In this document: positions 28,245 to 36,243 of the stretch, piece after piece | Numbering within the stretch: the first letter of the stretch is position 1 | How the letters are laid out: every line of letters begins with the position of its first letter | Assembly: GCF_014281965.1 (NCBI RefSeq) | Contig: NZ_JACFTB010000006.1 | Location: 304,113 to 368,112, forward strand | Direction of reading: 5' to 3' | Length of the DNA stretch: 64,000 nucleotides | From: Rhodococcus sp. BP22 | Lineage (GTDB): Bacteria; Actinomycetota; Actinomycetes; Mycobacteriales; Mycobacteriaceae | Made by a program: the position numbers and the translations under genes | Notes under the pieces: model-generated | The model's input: the letters and a program-made list of their open reading frames with translations, nothing else | What the model was told of the DNA's origin: nothing | Database searches by the model: none

Positions 28245-29159
28245 TCAGGCTCCGTACACGGGTGTCGGCGGTACGGCGCCACCGATCAGCTCGTCGACGA
28301 CCGGTCCGAGTTCCTGCGGATCCCAACGGGCGCCCTTGTCGATGACGGTCCCATGGCGCCAACCGTCGGCGAGAGACACTTTGCCGCCCTCGACCTCGAA
28401 GACCCTTCCGGTGACATGAGCGGAAGCTGCGCTGCCCAGCCACACGACCAAGGGAGAGACGTTCTCCGGCGCCATCGCGTCGAAGCCTTCCTCGGGCGCC
28501 GCCATGGTCTCTGCCATCGCGCCTCCCGCACCGACGGTCATGCGAGTACGCGCAGCGGGTGCGATCGCGTTGACAGTGATTCCGTACCGAGCGAACTCGG
28601 CTGCGGCCTGGATGGTGAGCGTCGCGATTCCGGCTTTGGCCGCCGCGTAGTTTCCCTGTCCGATGCTGCCCAGCAGGCCTGCACCCGAACTGGTGTTGAT
28701 GATGCGCGCATCGACGGCATTGCCTGCCTTCGCCTGTGCGCGCCAATAGGTGCTGGCATGACGCATCGGTGCGAAGTGTCCTTTGAGATGCACTCGGATG
28801 ACCGCATCCCACTCTTCTTCGCTCATCGTCGCGAGCATGCGGTCACGCAGAAATCCACCGTTGTTGACAAGAACGTCGAGACGTCCGAAGCCATCGAGTG
28901 CCGTGTTCACGAGCCGCTCGGCACCGTCCCAGTCAGCGATGTCGTCTCCGTTGACCACCGCTTCGCCGCCTGCGGCCCGAATGGTGTCGACGACCTGCTC
29001 AGCCGGGCTCTCCCCCGTCGGACGTCCATCTTTGCCTGGGTCGAAATCGTTGACGACAACTTTGGCGCCTTCGGCCGCGAAAGCCAAAGCGTGTGCACGC
29101 CCCAAACCGCGGCCGGCTCCGGTCACGATTACAACGCGTCCCTCGAGCATGTCATTCAC
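28245..29159 (-). CDS. SDR, Rv3548c-like / HSD17B4-type 3-hydroxyacyl-CoA dehydrogenase
   Basis: Start GTG 29159, with AAGGAGA 8 nt upstream; the frame to 29318 would run through the operator. The 304-residue protein has TGAGRGLGRAHALAFAAEGA, NNGGFLRD, and the GNYAAAKAG active site. The extended C-terminus (VEGGKVSLADGWR) is typical of the peroxisomal-multifunctional-like SDRs. Length equals that recalled for Rv3548c of the KstR2 regulon. It is the first gene after the operator and precedes the thiolase, suggesting paired dehydrogenase/thiolase steps of a beta-oxidation cycle. Confidence 0.85.
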   Translation of the reverse strand: MNDMLEGRVVIVTGAGRGLGRAHALAFAAEGAKVVVNDFDPGKDGRPTGESPAEQVVDTIRAAGGEAVVNGDDIADWDGAERLVNTALDGFGRLDVLVNNGGFLRDRMLATMSEEEWDAVIRVHLKGHFAPMRHASTYWRAQAKAGNAVDARIINTSSGAGLLGSIGQGNYAAAKAGIATLTIQAAAEFARYGITVNAIAPAARTRMTVGAGGAMAETMAAPEEGFDAMAPENVSPLVVWLGSAASAHVTGRVFEVEGGKVSLADGWRHGTVIDKGARWDPQELGPVVDELIGGAVPPTPVYGA

Positions 29160-29239
29160 GTGTATGTCTCCTTGACGTTGCTGACGTGGAAGTCGATCGG
29201 TCGAGCTGCCGACAGCTCTCATGATTGCCGTGTTAGCGT

Positions 29240-29257
29240 ACCAAGCAAGTGCTTGGT
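29240..29257. promoter_or_regulatory. KstR2-type operator
   Basis: An 18-bp near-palindrome (ACCAAGCA-AG-TGCTTGGT). Bases 29244-29257 match the published KstR2 consensus AnCAAGnnCTTGnT at every fixed position. It lies in the divergent promoter region between the Rv3548c-like SDR and fadD3. A repressor released by HIP-CoA is expected from the known system; kstR2 itself is not in the window. Confidence 0.7.
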
Positions 29258-29314
29258 TGTTCAATCTGCCATTCGGCAACGAAATACGCTGAGCCTCGTC
29301 GATAGGATAATCTG

Positions 29315-29331
29315 CCAAGCAAGCGTTAGGT
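29315..29331. promoter_or_regulatory. Degenerate second operator half-site before fadD3
   Basis: CCAAGCAAGCGTTAGG repeats the left arm of the upstream operator exactly (CCAAGCAAG), while the right arm has diverged at two consensus positions. It ends two bases before the AGGAG ribosome site of fadD3. Confidence 0.45.
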
Positions 29332-29341
29332 TAGGAGCCGA

Positions 29342-30889
29342 ATGATCGAAGGACCGAGCACGACACCGGCAGCGCTCACTCGCGCCGCCGAGAACCATCC
29401 CGACCGTCTCGCGATCATCGACGGCGCTTTCAGCCTGACCTTCGCCCAGCTGCACGAGCAGGTAGAAGCATTCGCTTCCTCGCTCATTGCCTCCGGGGTC
29501 GAAGCAGATGCGCGCGTAGCGATCTGGTCGCCGAACACCTACCACTGGATCGTGGCAGCGCTAGGTACCCATTGGGCAGGCGGCGTCGTCGTTCCCATCA
29601 ACACCCGCTACACCGGCACCGAGGCCGCCGACATCATCGAACGGGTGCACGCCGCAGCACTCGTCGTGGTCGGTGACTTTCTCGGCACCGATCGACTCGA
29701 TCGACTGCAGGAGGCCGCACCGGAGTTGCAGGTGCCCGTCATCGTGCGAATCCCACTGAGCGGCACAGATCAACCGAAGACCGGTGTCACCGACTGGGAC
29801 GAATTCTTCGACATCGGTACCGCCGCGTCCCTTGCAGAGACCCACGTGCGCAGCGCAGCGGTCGACGCCGAGTCCGTCTCCGACATCTTGTTCACCTCGG
29901 GCACCACCGGTCGCAGCAAAGGCGTGCTGAGCGCGCATCGTCAACTCATGTCGGTGGCGCAGTCGTGGACCGACAACGCCGCACTCACCGCAGAAGACAA
30001 CTACCTGATCATCAATCCGTTCTTTCACAGCTTCGGATACAAGGCAGGTTTCGTCGCCGCGCTACTCGCCGGGGCCACAGTGGTACCGATGGCAGTGTTC
30101 GACGTGGAGGCCGTGATGGCCATCGTGTCCGAGCAGCGGATCAGCGTTCTCCCCGGTGCGCCGACGATCTACCAGAGCATTCTCGATCATCCACGACGTG
30201 GCGACTACGACATGTCCAACCTCCGGATTGCCGTTACCGGCGCGGCCCCGGTCCCAGTGGCTCTGGTCGAACGGATGCAGACCGAACTGTCCTTCGATGC
30301 CGTCCTCACCGCCTACGGCCAGACCGAAGCGGTAGTGGCAACGATGTGTCGCATCGACGACGACCCGGTCACCGTGTCCACCTCGTCCGGACGCGCCACC
30401 GCAGGTTTCGAAATCCGGATCGGGGAACACGACGAGATCCTCTTGCGCGGTCCCAACGTGATGCTCGGCTATCTGGACGATCCCGAGGCGACGGCCAAGA
30501 CCATCGACTCGGATGGATGGCTGCACACCGGCGACGTCGGAGTACTCGACGACCGCGGTTATCTCGACATCACCGACCGCCTCAAGGACATGTACATCAG
30601 CGGCGGATTCAACGTCTACCCTGCCGAGATCGAAGCAATGTTGCTGCGACTTCCCGGGGTGTACGAGGCAGCCGTGATCGGTGTACCCGACGAGCGGATG
30701 GGCGAGGTCGGCCGCGCCTATGTCGTCCTGGGGCCAGGCACCGAGCTGTCCGAGGAGGCGATCGTCTCGTTTTGCAAGGACAAGCTGGCCGGCTTCAAAG
30801 CACCCCGGTCGGTGCAGTTCACCGAAGCTCTTCCTCGGAACGCGTCGGGCAAAGTGCTGAAAAACGAGTTGCGCGAGAAGAAGTCATGA
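29342..30889 (+). CDS. fadD3: FadD3-like HIP-CoA ligase
   Basis: A 515-residue acyl-CoA synthetase with an AGGAG site before the ATG. The AMP motif [12 protein letters not shown], the NPFFHSFGYKAG stretch, the DRLKDMYISGGFNVYP hinge and the C-terminal Lys in PRNASGKVLK are all present. It resembles mycobacterial FadD3 along its whole length (VAIWSPNTYHW, INTRYTGTEA). FadD3 activates the methylhexahydroindanedione propanoate left after steroid ring A/B cleavage, opening C/D-ring breakdown. The KstR2-type operator upstream supports the assignment independently. Confidence 0.88.
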   Translation: MIEGPSTTPAALTRAAENHPDRLAIIDGAFSLTFAQLHEQVEAFASSLIASGVEADARVAIWSPNTYHWIVAALGTHWAGGVVVPINTRYTGTEAADIIERVHAAALVVVGDFLGTDRLDRLQEAAPELQVPVIVRIPLSGTDQPKTGVTDWDEFFDIGTAASLAETHVRSAAVDAESVSDILFTSGTTGRSKGVLSAHRQLMSVAQSWTDNAALTAEDNYLIINPFFHSFGYKAGFVAALLAGATVVPMAVFDVEAVMAIVSEQRISVLPGAPTIYQSILDHPRRGDYDMSNLRIAVTGAAPVPVALVERMQTELSFDAVLTAYGQTEAVVATMCRIDDDPVTVSTSSGRATAGFEIRIGEHDEILLRGPNVMLGYLDDPEATAKTIDSDGWLHTGDVGVLDDRGYLDITDRLKDMYISGGFNVYPAEIEAMLLRLPGVYEAAVIGVPDERMGEVGRAYVVLGPGTELSEEAIVSFCKDKLAGFKAPRSVQFTEALPRNASGKVLKNELREKKS

Positions 30890-30906
30890 CCGAATAGCAG
30901 GAGCAT

Positions 30907-30958
30907 GAACGAAAAGGCCGGGAGGGTGGCAATTGCCACCCTCCCGGCCTTTTCGTTC
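30907..30958. terminator. Perfect 52-bp bidirectional terminator
   Basis: A perfect 26+26-bp palindrome centred on AATT at 30931-30934, with A-rich left and T-rich right ends (GAAAAGG and CCTTTTC). It sits between convergent fadD3 and kshB stop codons. Confidence 0.9.
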
Positions 30959-30971
30959 GGTCCGAAAATTC

Positions 30972-32033
30972 TCAGAACTCGATTTTCAGCCTGTCACTCA
31001 CCGGGCGTGCTTGGCAGGCGAGAATGTATCCCTCTTCGATGTCGGCAGGATCGAGTATGGACGAATTCGCCATCTCTACTTCACCGTCGAGGACACGGCA
31101 GGCGCACGAACCGCATTCGCCCTCTCGGCACGAATACGGAACGTCGAGATTCTTGGACAACATCACGTCGACGAGCGTCGCGCTACGTGGCCAGATCATC
31201 TCGTGAGACTCACCATCCATCTCGACCTCTACCGACGCAGGTGCAGGCCCGTCGGTAGCGTCGAGTGAGATCAGTTCTTCGACCACCGGTGCAAAAGGAT
31301 CTCCGGTCAGTGAGACGAAAATTTCCGTGTGGATCTTGCTTCGCGACGCACCGGCGTTCGCCAGCGACTCGTGAATGGCATCCATGAACGGCTTCGGCCC
31401 ACAGATGTATGCGCGCCTGTCCGTCCAATGCTGCGAGAGGGTTGCGAGTTGACCGATCGTGGGTCGACCTTGCACAGACTCCAACCAGTGGACGATGGTC
31501 AGTCGATCGTCATATTTTGCGGCCAACTCGCGTAGCTCTGCGGCGAAGATGACCGCGTTCTCGTCACGATTGGCGTAGAACAACGCAACCTTGCCCGTGC
31601 CCTGGTCGAGAAGGGATTTCAGGATCGACATCACCGGAGTGATGCCGCTGCCTGCTGCGAAGAGCGCGACGTCTTCGTCGAGGTCCACCACGGTGAACAC
31701 CCCTGCCGGGGGAAGCACTTCGATGCTGTCGCCGACCGCGACGTTGTCACACAGCCAGTGCGACCCGAATCCGCCGTCGGTGCGTTTGACGGTCACCTTG
31801 AGGAGTTCGTCGGTGAAGGGCGAGCTCGCCAACGAATAGCAACGTGCTACCGACCCTTCGCGTTCACTCGGAATCCGTAGCGTCAGAAACTGACCCGGCT
31901 TGTACTTCAGTCGCTCCCGACTCTCGGCGGGTACGTCGAAGACCAACGAGCGCGCATCCGTGGTTTCCTCTATTACGGCAGCAACTGTCACCACCACCGA
32001 CCGTGTACTGTGCGGCGCCTCGACCAATGTCAT
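30972..32033 (-). CDS. kshB: 3-ketosteroid 9-alpha-hydroxylase reductase KshB
   Basis: A 353-residue reductase with three domains. The FAD domain has RCYSLASSPF (about residues 63-72), the NAD domain has GSGITPVMSI, and the C-terminal plant-type ferredoxin has CREGECGSC and a later Cys in ILACQARP. It passes electrons from NADH to the Rieske oxygenase KshA, here encoded 20 kb away at 52000. Sequence and domain order fit KshB of Rhodococcus and mycobacteria. It is separated by 105 bp from an SDR gene and probably has its own promoter; TATAGT on the minus strand near 32080 is a possible -10. Confidence 0.9.
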   Translation of the reverse strand: MTLVEAPHSTRSVVVTVAAVIEETTDARSLVFDVPAESRERLKYKPGQFLTLRIPSEREGSVARCYSLASSPFTDELLKVTVKRTDGGFGSHWLCDNVAVGDSIEVLPPAGVFTVVDLDEDVALFAAGSGITPVMSILKSLLDQGTGKVALFYANRDENAVIFAAELRELAAKYDDRLTIVHWLESVQGRPTIGQLATLSQHWTDRRAYICGPKPFMDAIHESLANAGASRSKIHTEIFVSLTGDPFAPVVEELISLDATDGPAPASVEVEMDGESHEMIWPRSATLVDVMLSKNLDVPYSCREGECGSCACRVLDGEVEMANSSILDPADIEEGYILACQARPVSDRLKIEF

Positions 32034-32138
32034 CGCGTTGTGCCCTTTCCGATGCGAAAAATATCCAGGCTGACTATACTGGCGCCTCTGGGCAGGTTCG
32101 ACGCGTTCCCGCTGTGCGAGACTCAGCCTGAAGAGAAA

Positions 32139-32900
32139 TCATCCCCAGCGCGACTGTCCGCCGTCGAGTGGAATCGTCGCTCCGGTGAGATAGCCGGCAT
32201 CGTCGCTGACGAGGAACAGCACGGCACGGCCGATATCGGTTTCCGGGTCGCCTACCCGGCCGAGCGGAATACTCTCGACGAACTCGGCTGCCTCCTCTGG
32301 ATTCTTCTGCATCCACCGTTCGAGGGCCGGGGTCTTCGCGTGCGGGGCCACGGCCAGAACGCGGATTCGGTCCTCGCCCCATTCACAGGCAGCGGACCGG
32401 GTGAGCGCGCGCATTCCTTCCTTGATCGAAGCGTATGCACCGTAGTTGCTCGCGTCCCAGCGCACCGAAGCCGCGGTCACCATATTGATGATCACGCCGC
32501 CCCCACGTGCCTTCATATGTGGATGACACAGTTGCATCAATCGCAAAGCTGCAAGTGGCCCCGATGCGAAAGATCTTTCGTACTCTTCGTCGACTATCGA
32601 CAAAATCGGGCCGGGCTTGCAGTCGTTGGCATTGTTCACCAGGATGTCCACTGAACCAAGGGCACTCACGGTCTGTTCCACAGCGGCGGTGATGTCGTCT
32701 CGATCTTTCACGTTGCAGACGACAGCTTCGCTACGAACTCCGATTTCGGTCAGCATTGCGCAGGTGTCGTGCAGTTTGCTTTCGGTACGGCCGGCAACCG
32801 CAATGGCGGCACCTTCCTTCGCCAAGGCAAGTGCGATACCTTGACCGATACCTTGACCCGCACCCGTGATGAGTGCAACCTTGCCGTCGAGCTTTCCCAT
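32139..32900 (-). CDS. SDR family oxidoreductase
   Basis: ATG 32900 is chosen because AGGAG is 5 nt upstream; GTG 32906 overlaps that site. The 253-residue SDR has TGAGQGIGQGIALALAKEG, a variant NNAND in place of NNAG, active-site YASIK and C-terminal DGGQSRWG. It probably oxidises or reduces a hydroxysteroid or a 3-hydroxyacyl-CoA steroid. It is divergent from another SDR gene at 33026, with an inverted repeat between them. The exact substrate is unknown. Confidence 0.8.
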   Translation of the reverse strand: MGKLDGKVALITGAGQGIGQGIALALAKEGAAIAVAGRTESKLHDTCAMLTEIGVRSEAVVCNVKDRDDITAAVEQTVSALGSVDILVNNANDCKPGPILSIVDEEYERSFASGPLAALRLMQLCHPHMKARGGGVIINMVTAASVRWDASNYGAYASIKEGMRALTRSAACEWGEDRIRVLAVAPHAKTPALERWMQKNPEEAAEFVESIPLGRVGDPETDIGRAVLFLVSDDAGYLTGATIPLDGGQSRWG

Positions 32901-32979
32901 TTTCACTCCTGATTATCTAGAATCGAATTTTTCTTTACTGTTTGTCGTCAGACCGGAACCGAATACGTTCTCATCGAAA

Positions 32980-32999
32980 AATCGGTAATTCAACCGATT
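32980..32999. promoter_or_regulatory. Inverted repeat in the divergent SDR promoter region
   Basis: AATCGGT (32980-32986) and ACCGATT (32993-32999) are perfect 7-bp arms around a 6-bp spacer, 26 bp before the GTG of the plus-strand SDR. The size and position suit a dimeric repressor; no regulator can be named. Confidence 0.4.
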
Positions 33000-33025
33000 C
33001 CACCATCATCGAAGAAGGATTCATT

Positions 33026-33799
33026 GTGACTGCCCCTCGAGCTTTCGACTTCTCCCATCGCAGCATCGTCGTCACCGGCGGCACCAAAGGTATCGGCTTC
33101 GAAATCGCCACCGCGTTCTTGGCGGCCGGTGCTGACGTAATGGTCTGCGGTCGTACAGTTCCCGAGACGTTACCGAGCTTCGACGGACGCAGTGCGAAGT
33201 TCCGTGCAACGGACGTCCGCGACCCGGCCGACGCCGCCGGATTGATCGAGGATGCAGTCGCAGCCCACGGCCGACTCGACGTACTGGTGAACAACGCCGG
33301 CGGCTCACCGGACGCCGATGCTGCAACCGTCTCACCACGATTCGTCGAGAAGATCGTGGCATTGAATCTTCTCGCACCTTTCAATGTGTCGCAGGCCGCC
33401 AACGCAGTGATGCAGACGCAACCCGAAGGTGGTTCGATCGTCAACATCGGCAGCGTGTCCGCACACGATCCGCAACCCGGAACCGCTGCTTACAGTGCCG
33501 CCAAAGCCGGTCTCCTGGTGCTCACCAAGGCCCTTGCGTTGGAGTGGGCCCCGAAAGTGCGGATCAACCACATCACGACGGGTCTGATCCGCACCGACAG
33601 CGCCGCCGCGGTGTACGGCGACGATGGCGGTGCGGCTGTAGTTCGGACCCTTCCGATCGGCAGGATGGCCGTTCCCGAGGACATCGCCGGAGCGTGCTTG
33701 TTCCTCTCCAGCGAGTGGGCGTCCTACGTCAACGGTGCAGACCTCGCGGTGCACGGAGGAGGCGAATACCCCGCTCGTTACCTCGCAACCCATCCCTGA
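33026..33799 (+). CDS. SDR family oxidoreductase
   Basis: GTG 33026 with AAGGA a few bases upstream is taken as start; the longer frame from 32942 covers the operator-like repeat. The 257-residue SDR has TGGTKGIGFEIA, NNAGGSPDAD, YSAAKAG and an unusual C-terminal VHGGGEYPARYL. Similar SDRs accompany KstR2-regulated genes (Rv3549c-like). It converges on the MaoC gene with a gap of only 10 bases. Hydroxysteroid dehydrogenase or acyl-CoA dehydrogenase activity are both possible. Confidence 0.8.
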   Translation: MTAPRAFDFSHRSIVVTGGTKGIGFEIATAFLAAGADVMVCGRTVPETLPSFDGRSAKFRATDVRDPADAAGLIEDAVAAHGRLDVLVNNAGGSPDADAATVSPRFVEKIVALNLLAPFNVSQAANAVMQTQPEGGSIVNIGSVSAHDPQPGTAAYSAAKAGLLVLTKALALEWAPKVRINHITTGLIRTDSAAAVYGDDGGAAVVRTLPIGRMAVPEDIAGACLFLSSEWASYVNGADLAVHGGGEYPARYLATHP

Positions 33800-33809
33800 C
33801 CTCGGTCGC

Positions 33810-34637
33810 TCATTCTCCCGAGTGGAACCGCGCACGGGCTCCGGCGATGACCGGCTGCCCGTCGCGGACCAACTCGAAGGCGGTGCCGTCGGACTCGTCC
33901 CAAGAGAGCAGGTCCGGTGAGTCCCCTGGGAACAGCGGGGCTGCGAAGCGTCCGCTCACGCTGGCGAGGTCGGCCGGATGGACACCGAGCCTGCGGGCAA
34001 GTGCAAGAGTGCTCGCCGCCAGAGTGCAGAGGCCATGCATGATCGGTCGCGGCTGACCGATGGCCTCGGCCGCAGCCGGATCGATGTGGATATGGTGACG
34101 ATCGCCGGTGAGGCGGTACAGCGCAGCTTGATTCGAGCTGGTGCGGAGCACATCGGTCGAGGAAGGACTCTGCTCGGGTCGGGTCGTTTTCGCCGGTCCG
34201 CGCTCGCCACCGAAGCCACCCGATCCCGGCGCGAAAATTGCCCACGTTGCCACGAAGAACGGCGATTCGACCTTTACCTCGAATACGGCCGCCGCGCCCT
34301 TGTCCCACACCTCGCCCACCGATGCCCGCATGGTGACCGAACCACTCGTGGGCAGCGGGGCGATGACCTCCATGCTTTGCGAGCCATGAAGTGCGGTGGT
34401 GGTGTCGAAGCCCCCGCGTGAGCCCAACTCGTCGGGCGCCCATTGCGCGAGGGTCAACGCGAAGGTGGGCAGAACACGAAGGTTCTTTTCGAAGACCAGG
34501 TCCAACTCGCCGGCCTCTGCTCCCACTGCGAGCGCGTAGAGGATGGCGTCCTTCTCTTCGTAGGACACCGTCCGGGTGCCGAGATCCACGCCTTTCCACT
34601 GGTCCGGGGTCGTGGGGGTCTGCTCGGTCATACTCAT
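33810..34637 (-). CDS. MaoC-like double hot-dog enoyl-CoA hydratase, variant motif
   Basis: A 275-residue protein of the 2-enoyl-CoA hydratase-2 type, with an N-terminal non-catalytic hot-dog and a C-terminal catalytic one. The usual hydratase motif GDxNPLHxDP reads GDRHHIHIDP here: the Asp and His are kept, but Asn-Pro is replaced by His-His. It belongs to the Rv3538/ChsH3-like group of the steroid pathway. It is the last gene of a six-gene run linked by overlaps and overlaps Ltp2 by 4 bp. Hydration of a steroid side-chain enoyl-CoA is likely. Confidence 0.82.
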   Translation of the reverse strand: MSMTEQTPTTPDQWKGVDLGTRTVSYEEKDAILYALAVGAEAGELDLVFEKNLRVLPTFALTLAQWAPDELGSRGGFDTTTALHGSQSMEVIAPLPTSGSVTMRASVGEVWDKGAAAVFEVKVESPFFVATWAIFAPGSGGFGGERGPAKTTRPEQSPSSTDVLRTSSNQAALYRLTGDRHHIHIDPAAAEAIGQPRPIMHGLCTLAASTLALARRLGVHPADLASVSGRFAAPLFPGDSPDLLSWDESDGTAFELVRDGQPVIAGARARFHSGE

Positions 34638-35812
34638 TGCTCGCGTCCTAGGATCAGCCCACTGGTGGGCACGGCTGTACCGGCAGTGACCAGTACATTG
34701 TTCACTTCGTTCGGTTGGGTGGTCGACGTCCCGCGCAGTAGACGCACTGCTTCGGCGATACCGTTCACCCCGTGCAGGTAGGCCTCTCCCAGCTGACCAC
34801 CGTGCGTATTCGTGGGCAGCGATCCGCCGATGTCGAGATTTCCTTCACGAATGAAATCCTTCGCCTCGCCGCGCCCACAGAAGCCCAGTTCCTCGAGCTG
34901 CGGAAGCACCAAGGGTGTGAAGTGGTCGTAGAGGATTGCGGCGGAAATATCCGCAGGCGTCAACCCGCTCTGGCCGTACAACTGCTTTGCCACCACTCCC
35001 ATTTCGGGGATGCCGGTGATCTCGGGGCGGTAGTAGCTCGCCATCATGTGCTGATCTCGACCCGATCCCTGCGCAGCGCCTCGGACGATCGCCGGGGCAT
35101 GCTTCAGATCCCGTGCACGCTCGGCAGAGACGATGACCAATGCCTGGCCTCCGTCGGTTTCCTGGCAGCAGTCGAGCAAGTGCAGCGGCTCGGCGATCCA
35201 TCGAGAATTCTGGTGATCTTCGAGTGTGATGGGCCGGTTGTAGAACCACGCGGCGGGATTGACCGCGGCATGCGCCCGAGCCACCACGGCGACGCGGCCG
35301 AAGTCTTCACTGGTCGCGCCGTATTCGTGCATGTAACGACGGGCGAACATCGCAACCCACTGAGCTGGAGTCGACAAGCCCTGGGGGGTCAGCCACGCAT
35401 ATGCGGCACGATCGGCCGTACTGTCCATCGGCCGGTCATGCTGGCCCAAGCCGTAACGCGTACCGGATCTTTCGTTGAACGCGCGATAGCAGACGACGAC
35501 GTCGGCGACGCCCGTGGCGACCGCCATCGCTGCCTGTTGCACGGTGGCACATGCTGCCCCGCCGCCGTACCCGATGCGTGAGAAGAACTTCAGTTCACCG
35601 AGACCGGTATTGCGAGCAACGATCGCCTCGCCGTTGGTCTCTGCAGTGAAGGTGGACAATCCGTCGACCTCGGAAGGGTCGATACCGGCATCTGCCAAAG
35701 CTGCGACGATGGCCTCGCAAGCGAGTTGAAGTTCACTGCGCCCGGAATTCTTGGAGAATTCGGTGGCACCGATTCCGACAATGGCTGCAGCACCGGATAA
35801 TTGGCCACTCAT
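34634..35812 (-). CDS. ltp2: Ltp2-like steroid side-chain aldolase (thiolase fold)
   Basis: A 392-residue SCP2-thiolase-like protein lacking the usual thiolase nucleophile context. It carries the GGSLPTNTHGGQLGEAYLHG segment and a GYGGGAACATVQ stretch seen in lipid-transfer/aldolase homologues. In the igr operon Ltp2 forms a complex with the DUF35 domain of ChsH2 and performs retro-aldol cleavage, releasing propionyl-CoA from the C-22 hydroxy acyl-CoA. Here ChsH1 directly precedes it (4-bp overlap) and ChsH2 is two genes up, which supports the same role. Confidence 0.87.
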   Translation of the reverse strand: MSGQLSGAAAIVGIGATEFSKNSGRSELQLACEAIVAALADAGIDPSEVDGLSTFTAETNGEAIVARNTGLGELKFFSRIGYGGGAACATVQQAAMAVATGVADVVVCYRAFNERSGTRYGLGQHDRPMDSTADRAAYAWLTPQGLSTPAQWVAMFARRYMHEYGATSEDFGRVAVVARAHAAVNPAAWFYNRPITLEDHQNSRWIAEPLHLLDCCQETDGGQALVIVSAERARDLKHAPAIVRGAAQGSGRDQHMMASYYRPEITGIPEMGVVAKQLYGQSGLTPADISAAILYDHFTPLVLPQLEELGFCGRGEAKDFIREGNLDIGGSLPTNTHGGQLGEAYLHGVNGIAEAVRLLRGTSTTQPNEVNNVLVTAGTAVPTSGLILGREQ

Positions 35813-36243
35813 CGAGCACCCGAGGATTCATACGCTACGGTCACGGTCCCTTTGACGTGGTCACCGAGACTGTTGCGGCCGCGCACCGTCACCTCGACCG
35901 TGTCGCCGTCCTTGCCGGACACCGTTCCGCTCAAATGCATATCGTCTCCAGGATAGTTGGGCGCCCCGAGCCGGACCTTTATCCTTCGCACGGTCGCAGC
36001 AGGGCCCGCCCACGCGCTGACGAACTGTCCCACCAGACCATTGGTGGTCAGTATGTTCATGAAGATGTCCTTCGACCCCCGCTCGACCGCCTGCACGGCG
36101 TCGTGGTGAACATCCTGGAAGTCGCGGGTCGCAAGCGCACCCGCCACGATCAGCGCCCGCGTGATCGGCACGATCGACTCCGGAAGCTCATCTCCCACTG
36201 CACAATCGCTCAGGCTTCGCACACTCACCGCGGGGCTACTCAT
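35809..36243 (-). CDS. chsH1: ChsH1-like MaoC hydratase subunit
   Basis: Start at ATG 36243, overlapping the ChsE1-like stop by 4 bp. The 144-residue single hot-dog protein contains ALATRDFQDVHHD and GSKDIFMNILT, nearly identical to the stretches recalled for Rv3541c (ChsH1, 129 aa), and RNSLGDHVKGTV near the end. ChsH1 pairs with the MaoC half of ChsH2 to hydrate the C22-C24 enoyl-CoA of the steroid side chain. Identification is strong because all complex partners are adjacent. Confidence 0.9.
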   Translation of the reverse strand: MSSPAVSVRSLSDCAVGDELPESIVPITRALIVAGALATRDFQDVHHDAVQAVERGSKDIFMNILTTNGLVGQFVSAWAGPAATVRRIKVRLGAPNYPGDDMHLSGTVSGKDGDTVEVTVRGRNSLGDHVKGTVTVAYESSGAR

